Positions 60,585-64,000 of a DNA stretch of 64,000 nucleotides are shown here, piece after piece (position 1 is the first letter of the stretch; every line of letters starts with the position of its first letter). Source of the stretch: Adineta ricciae (Eukaryota > Rotifera > Eurotatoria > Adinetida > Adinetidae). The DNA lies in contig CAJNOJ010000078.1 in the NCBI GenBank assembly GCA_905250025.1, positions 1 through 64,000 of the forward strand, in the 5' to 3' direction. The translations under genes and the position numbers were made by a program. The notes under the pieces are model-generated. The model worked only from the letters and a program-made list of their open reading frames with translations, was not told the origin of the DNA and did not search any database.

Positions 60585-61370
60585 AATTCTTGGTTTGCTT
60601 TGTGATGAAAAGAATAAAAGATAGTTTGCTGATCGATGATTTTGTTGACAATTGGTAATTACCTTGATATGCAATGAGAATACGTAGATAAGACACGATC
60701 TAATTTAGTTCTCAGACACTTGATGACAACATCGGCATTATACAACATTCTCTTTATCAATGTCGATGAGAAGACGTTTTAATTGTTCATCTTTTTTCTC
60801 CATTGATCCTACAAGCTAGCCCAATGGACGAAAAAACCATAAAAACAACAAGAACATTGATGGTATATGTTATGTATTATTTTAATCTAATCGTTTTTTT
60901 ACAAGGAGAAAGTTGCACCAGATATTCACGTTCAGACAACAATGACAGTCTAGGTATGTGTCTATTGTTTCATGTGAACTTTCATGTCAATGTACAGGAC
61001 AAGTAAAAAATTTACAATAAAGTTCACCGTCATCATACGGTCAAATGTGTTGGGACAATCGCTGACCATCAGTTGTATGTCTACTCCATAGAAATTTTTC
61101 TTTCTCTCTGTCTAGTACGTTAAGGCCTACTTTGTTCTGTTCTACATTATTACAGAACATGGTTTATGTACGTGCATATCCTATCTATCCCTCGTTATTC
61201 TTGATTTGAAAGCAACAAAAAGTCTAAAGAAAGAACGAGAGAGAGAGAGCGCATGAGAGAGCAAGAGAATAGGACATAAGTAACGAAGGAAAAAAGAATA
61301 ATACAACATCTATATGCATACGGTTTACATTATTGAGAATAAAGATTGAAGTTGATCCATTAAAATTAAG
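60585..61370. other. Spacer between LysA-like and fasciclin genes
   Basis: AATAAAAG near 60611 is a likely polyadenylation signal for the LysA-like gene. A short frame from ATG 60824 has one hydrophobic segment followed by a cysteine (signal-peptide-like) but no recognisable domain, so I do not call it a gene. A GA-rich stretch lies at about 61220-61275. Confidence 0.4.
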
Positions 61371-64000
61371 ATGAACCTTATACATCTTTGTATATTATTG
61401 GTTATTGTTGATCAATGTTATGCTAGTCCACTTGAAGATATTTCTGCTATGCCTGATTTAAGTTTAGTAAGTTTTGACTGTTGTAATAGATCTGTTTCTC
61501 TTCTATAAGGAAATCTTTCTACGTAGTTTTATCAACAACTAATTCGCCAACCAGATCTGCAAGGGTTATTACAAGATATCTATCAATCTCAACAGCCCAT
61601 GATCACAGGAGAGTTTACTATATTTGCTCCGAGTAATGATGCGATGGCTCGCATCAATCGTCGAAATGAAGACCCTAATCTGCTTTGGAAGTATCATATT
61701 GTACCTGGCCGCTATGATGATCAAGCACTCTATAATCTGGCACAAGAAAAGTTCAATCAGGCCAGTCCACGACAAATGACGGATGCTCGACCACAGAATA
61801 GTCTACTAACGTTGGCTGCTCCCTTTCAGGTTTAGAAAAACTGCGAATTTTTCAAATGCATCTCTATAAGTCCTTTCGTACAGGTCTTCTACGGCGTGGG
61901 CTTTTATGGTGGTACAGGTCCATATATAAATGTAAGTTATGATAACACAGGTTATGGTCAAGGTGGAGGCCCTGGATCTCCAGGGGCAGCAATCAACATA
62001 ACGAATACTTTTCAAAGTTCTCTACCACTCAATCCATATCTCGGTATATTCGATAAACGGGTCAATATACCTGCAAAACTATTTTATCTCTTTCTCTTTT
62101 AAGTCAACACAAACAATTATAATCCAAATCAACAAAGCCAAACCTATGTTGTTGCGCAAGGTAGATATGCTTTGATGTCAATGAAGATACGTCGATGCGA
62201 AATTTTTCAGGCAGTGCATCATCTGGAAATCCGAATTTATTTCCACCAAATTTGACCAATTATTACACGAATGTGTTCAATCCAAATGTCAACACACAAT
62301 TTCTTCAAAATGCTAATCCGCCTACTTCGAACTTCAACCCTAATTTTCAGCAGCCGCAACAACAACAACAACAATATTTTGGACCAATCAATTATCCTGG
62401 AATCGGAATACCAGTAAGTTTTCGAAGACAAGTTTATTCCATGTTCTCCTGAAAATCATTTCAGCGTCCAACAATTAACAATGCTTTCGTATTACAGTCA
62501 CGCACGATGAGTCGTGGTGTGATCAATGTGATTGATAATATTCTATGGCCTCCTGAAAGACGCGCTCAAACACAATTCAAAACTGCTTACGATGCTCTTG
62601 AAGATCCACAGTTTTCGTAAGATCTTTCGTTTCACGATTCACAGGCAAATTTGTCTGGCTGTTCTATCTAAAGGCGTCTTCGATTACTGGCTGATCGTAG
62701 TGAATATTTTCGTTCGGAATTACGTTCAGTAAATCAGCAAACTTGGTTTCTACCAAATGATCAGGCATTTGCCAGTTACGGTACTGGTTTAAGTTTTCTA
62801 TTTGAACCATTGACTGTAGAAAATATAAACGATATAAATGATGTAGGTGAAACTACTCTATAGATTCTATCTAGTTCACGAGTGTATTTTATAGTTTATC
62901 AAATCACATATTGTTCCACTTGTACTATATCCAAGTGTAATGGATGCAAGTAAACAAATAAGTACATTGAGTATTGGTAAATGGGTTACATTTCGCAAAA
63001 CTGCACAATCGGAAGCGGCATTTCAAGGTGAAAATGATTTATTCGACTGATATGGGTTGATATATCGTATGATTTGAATTTGTAGTTGATGTCGTTTCAA
63101 ATCGACAAATTGCGCATATTGTAACGTCACGGCCAGAAGATATCAAAATCTATGGTAATGGCGTCGTCTATCCAGTTACTGCAATTCTTAGTGGCCCTGC
63201 TCGATCAGCTGCTGATGAACTTGCTCGAAGTTATCAGTAAGTTTGTCGGTATAGAATGGGATACAAATGTAATTGACTATTCATAGATATTTTATGGCTT
63301 TGATTCAACAATCGGGTGATACAGAATTAGTGAATTTATTACAAGGTAACACGGCTGGTTTAGGCAATACGGGCCCAAATATATTCAATCCACAAAATTT
63401 GTTGAACATCACTGTGCTTATTCCACAACAAATAGCTGTTCAACAATTAGGAAACTCGCAAGAATTGAGCAAGGTAATTCAAATAGAATAACGATGATTG
63501 ATATTCGTATTTCGAGTCTTCTTCGTATGTTGTATGTTTAGAATTTGCGTCGACATATTTTACGTTTTCCTGTGTATACTGACCAATTCTTGATGGGATC
63601 CAATACATTTATTCAGCAGCAGCAACAACAACCACCTTTCGTTCAAACTGGCTTTCAGGGACCAATATTTCAAAGATCAAATTCGGCCCCTAATAAAAAT
63701 GTGCCACGACGTCGCCGTCGTCGACGACAATTGAATATACCGCCTAATATTAATTTTCAACAACAGCAACAAATGCCACTAGTTCAACAACAGCAACAGA
63801 TACCATTAGTTCAACAACAACAACAATTACCAATAATTCAACAACAGCAACAAATACCATTAGTTCAACAACAGCAACAATTACCAATAGTTCAGCAGCA
63901 ACAGCAGCCGCTCAATCCAACACAAAATCCAAGTTATTATCAAATCCCAACATTTCCTTCTTCAGCCATTTTTCAAGATGGACAAATATATCCTACCATG
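61371..64000 (+). CDS. Secreted fasciclin (FAS1) domain protein with Gln-rich tail, 3' end beyond window
   Basis: Extracellular adhesion or matrix protein. ATG 61371 starts a signal peptide (to about residue 19, ...VDQCYA). Exons: 61371-61466, 61527-61829, 61884-62043, 62104-62160, 62211-62413, 62465-62616, 62674-62842, 62895-63027, 63086-63236, 63287-63473, 63542-edge; all in phase. FAS1-1 (~35-190): GEFTIFAPSNDAMARI, LLWKYHIVPGRYDD. Then a Gly/Asn/Gln-rich linker. FAS1-2 (~275-460): TWFLPNDQAFASY, FIKSHIVPLVLYPS, which keeps the H-box His. Then a helix ending LRRHILRFPVY, a run of seven arginines (PRRRRRRRQ; possible convertase site) and a 9-residue Gln-rich tandem repeat. No stop is reached at 64000. 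Possibly a structural secretion or cuticle protein; the exact role is unknown. Confidence 0.85.
63770..63906 (+). repeat. 27-bp tandem repeat coding PLVQQQQQ(I/L)
   Basis: Five near-identical units in frame with the fasciclin-like protein, encoding variants of PLVQQQQQI, PIIQQQQQI and PIVQQQQQP. CAA/CAG codons mix, so slippage within units is limited while unit number may vary. Confidence 0.9.

Overview
The window looks like nuclear DNA of a bdelloid rotifer (Adineta/Rotaria type). This is inferred from animal genes (Kv4-type potassium channel, GSK3, MED8, BAF57, COX7C, p140Cap/SKT family) with mostly 40-90 bp GT-AG introns, AT-rich spacers, and several genes that look foreign to animals: a LigE-type bacterial DNA ligase, a diaminopimelate decarboxylase and an HtrL/YibB-type protein. 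A glutamate receptor with a potassium-channel pore signature adds to this, as such receptors are known from Adineta. Exon joins below were worked out by hand; nearly all keep reading phase and canonical splice sites.

Layout: 1-2.3 kb, decayed leucine-rich-repeat sequence. 2.3-4.6 kb (-), 3' half of a Na+/H+ exchanger with a cyclic-nucleotide-binding-like domain, cut by a one-base gap. 6.7-13.2 kb (+), p140Cap/sickle-tail homologue with an AIP3 domain. 15.9-21.2 kb (+), four unrelated intronless glycan-enzyme-like genes (GT92, GT11, HtrL/YibB, GT8), three of them touched by scaffold-join artefacts. 22.0-23.5 kb (+), FAM221. 23.8-27.4 kb (+), a triple-repeat membrane protein of unknown function. 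27.6-30.2 kb (-), the glutamate-receptor-like channel. 32.6-35.4 kb (+), MED8 and GSK3. 37.3-38.9 kb (+), GH27 glycosidase. 39.5-43.2 kb (-), lipid phosphate phosphatase, head to head with 43.5-45.2 kb (+), the LigE-type ligase carrying two PBZ zinc fingers. 45.6-49.2 kb (-), Shal/Kv4 channel. 52.5-54.8 kb (+), BAF57/SMARCE1 homologue apparently without its HMG box. 55.0-55.3 kb (+), COX7C. 56.6-58.9 kb (+), BAR-SH3-SH3 protein. 59.2-60.6 kb (+), diaminopimelate decarboxylase. 61.4 kb to the edge (+), secreted fasciclin-domain protein, incomplete.

The genes do not form one pathway. The points most worth following are the bacterial-type ligase fused to poly(ADP-ribose)-binding fingers (relevant to bdelloid DNA-damage tolerance), the VGYG-pore glutamate receptor, the lone lysine-pathway enzyme, the glycosyltransferase cluster, the triple-repeat membrane family, and the HMG-less BAF57. 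Four single-N joins (4617, 17171, 19171, 21267) mark scaffold seams; three have duplicated flanks that should not be read as biology.
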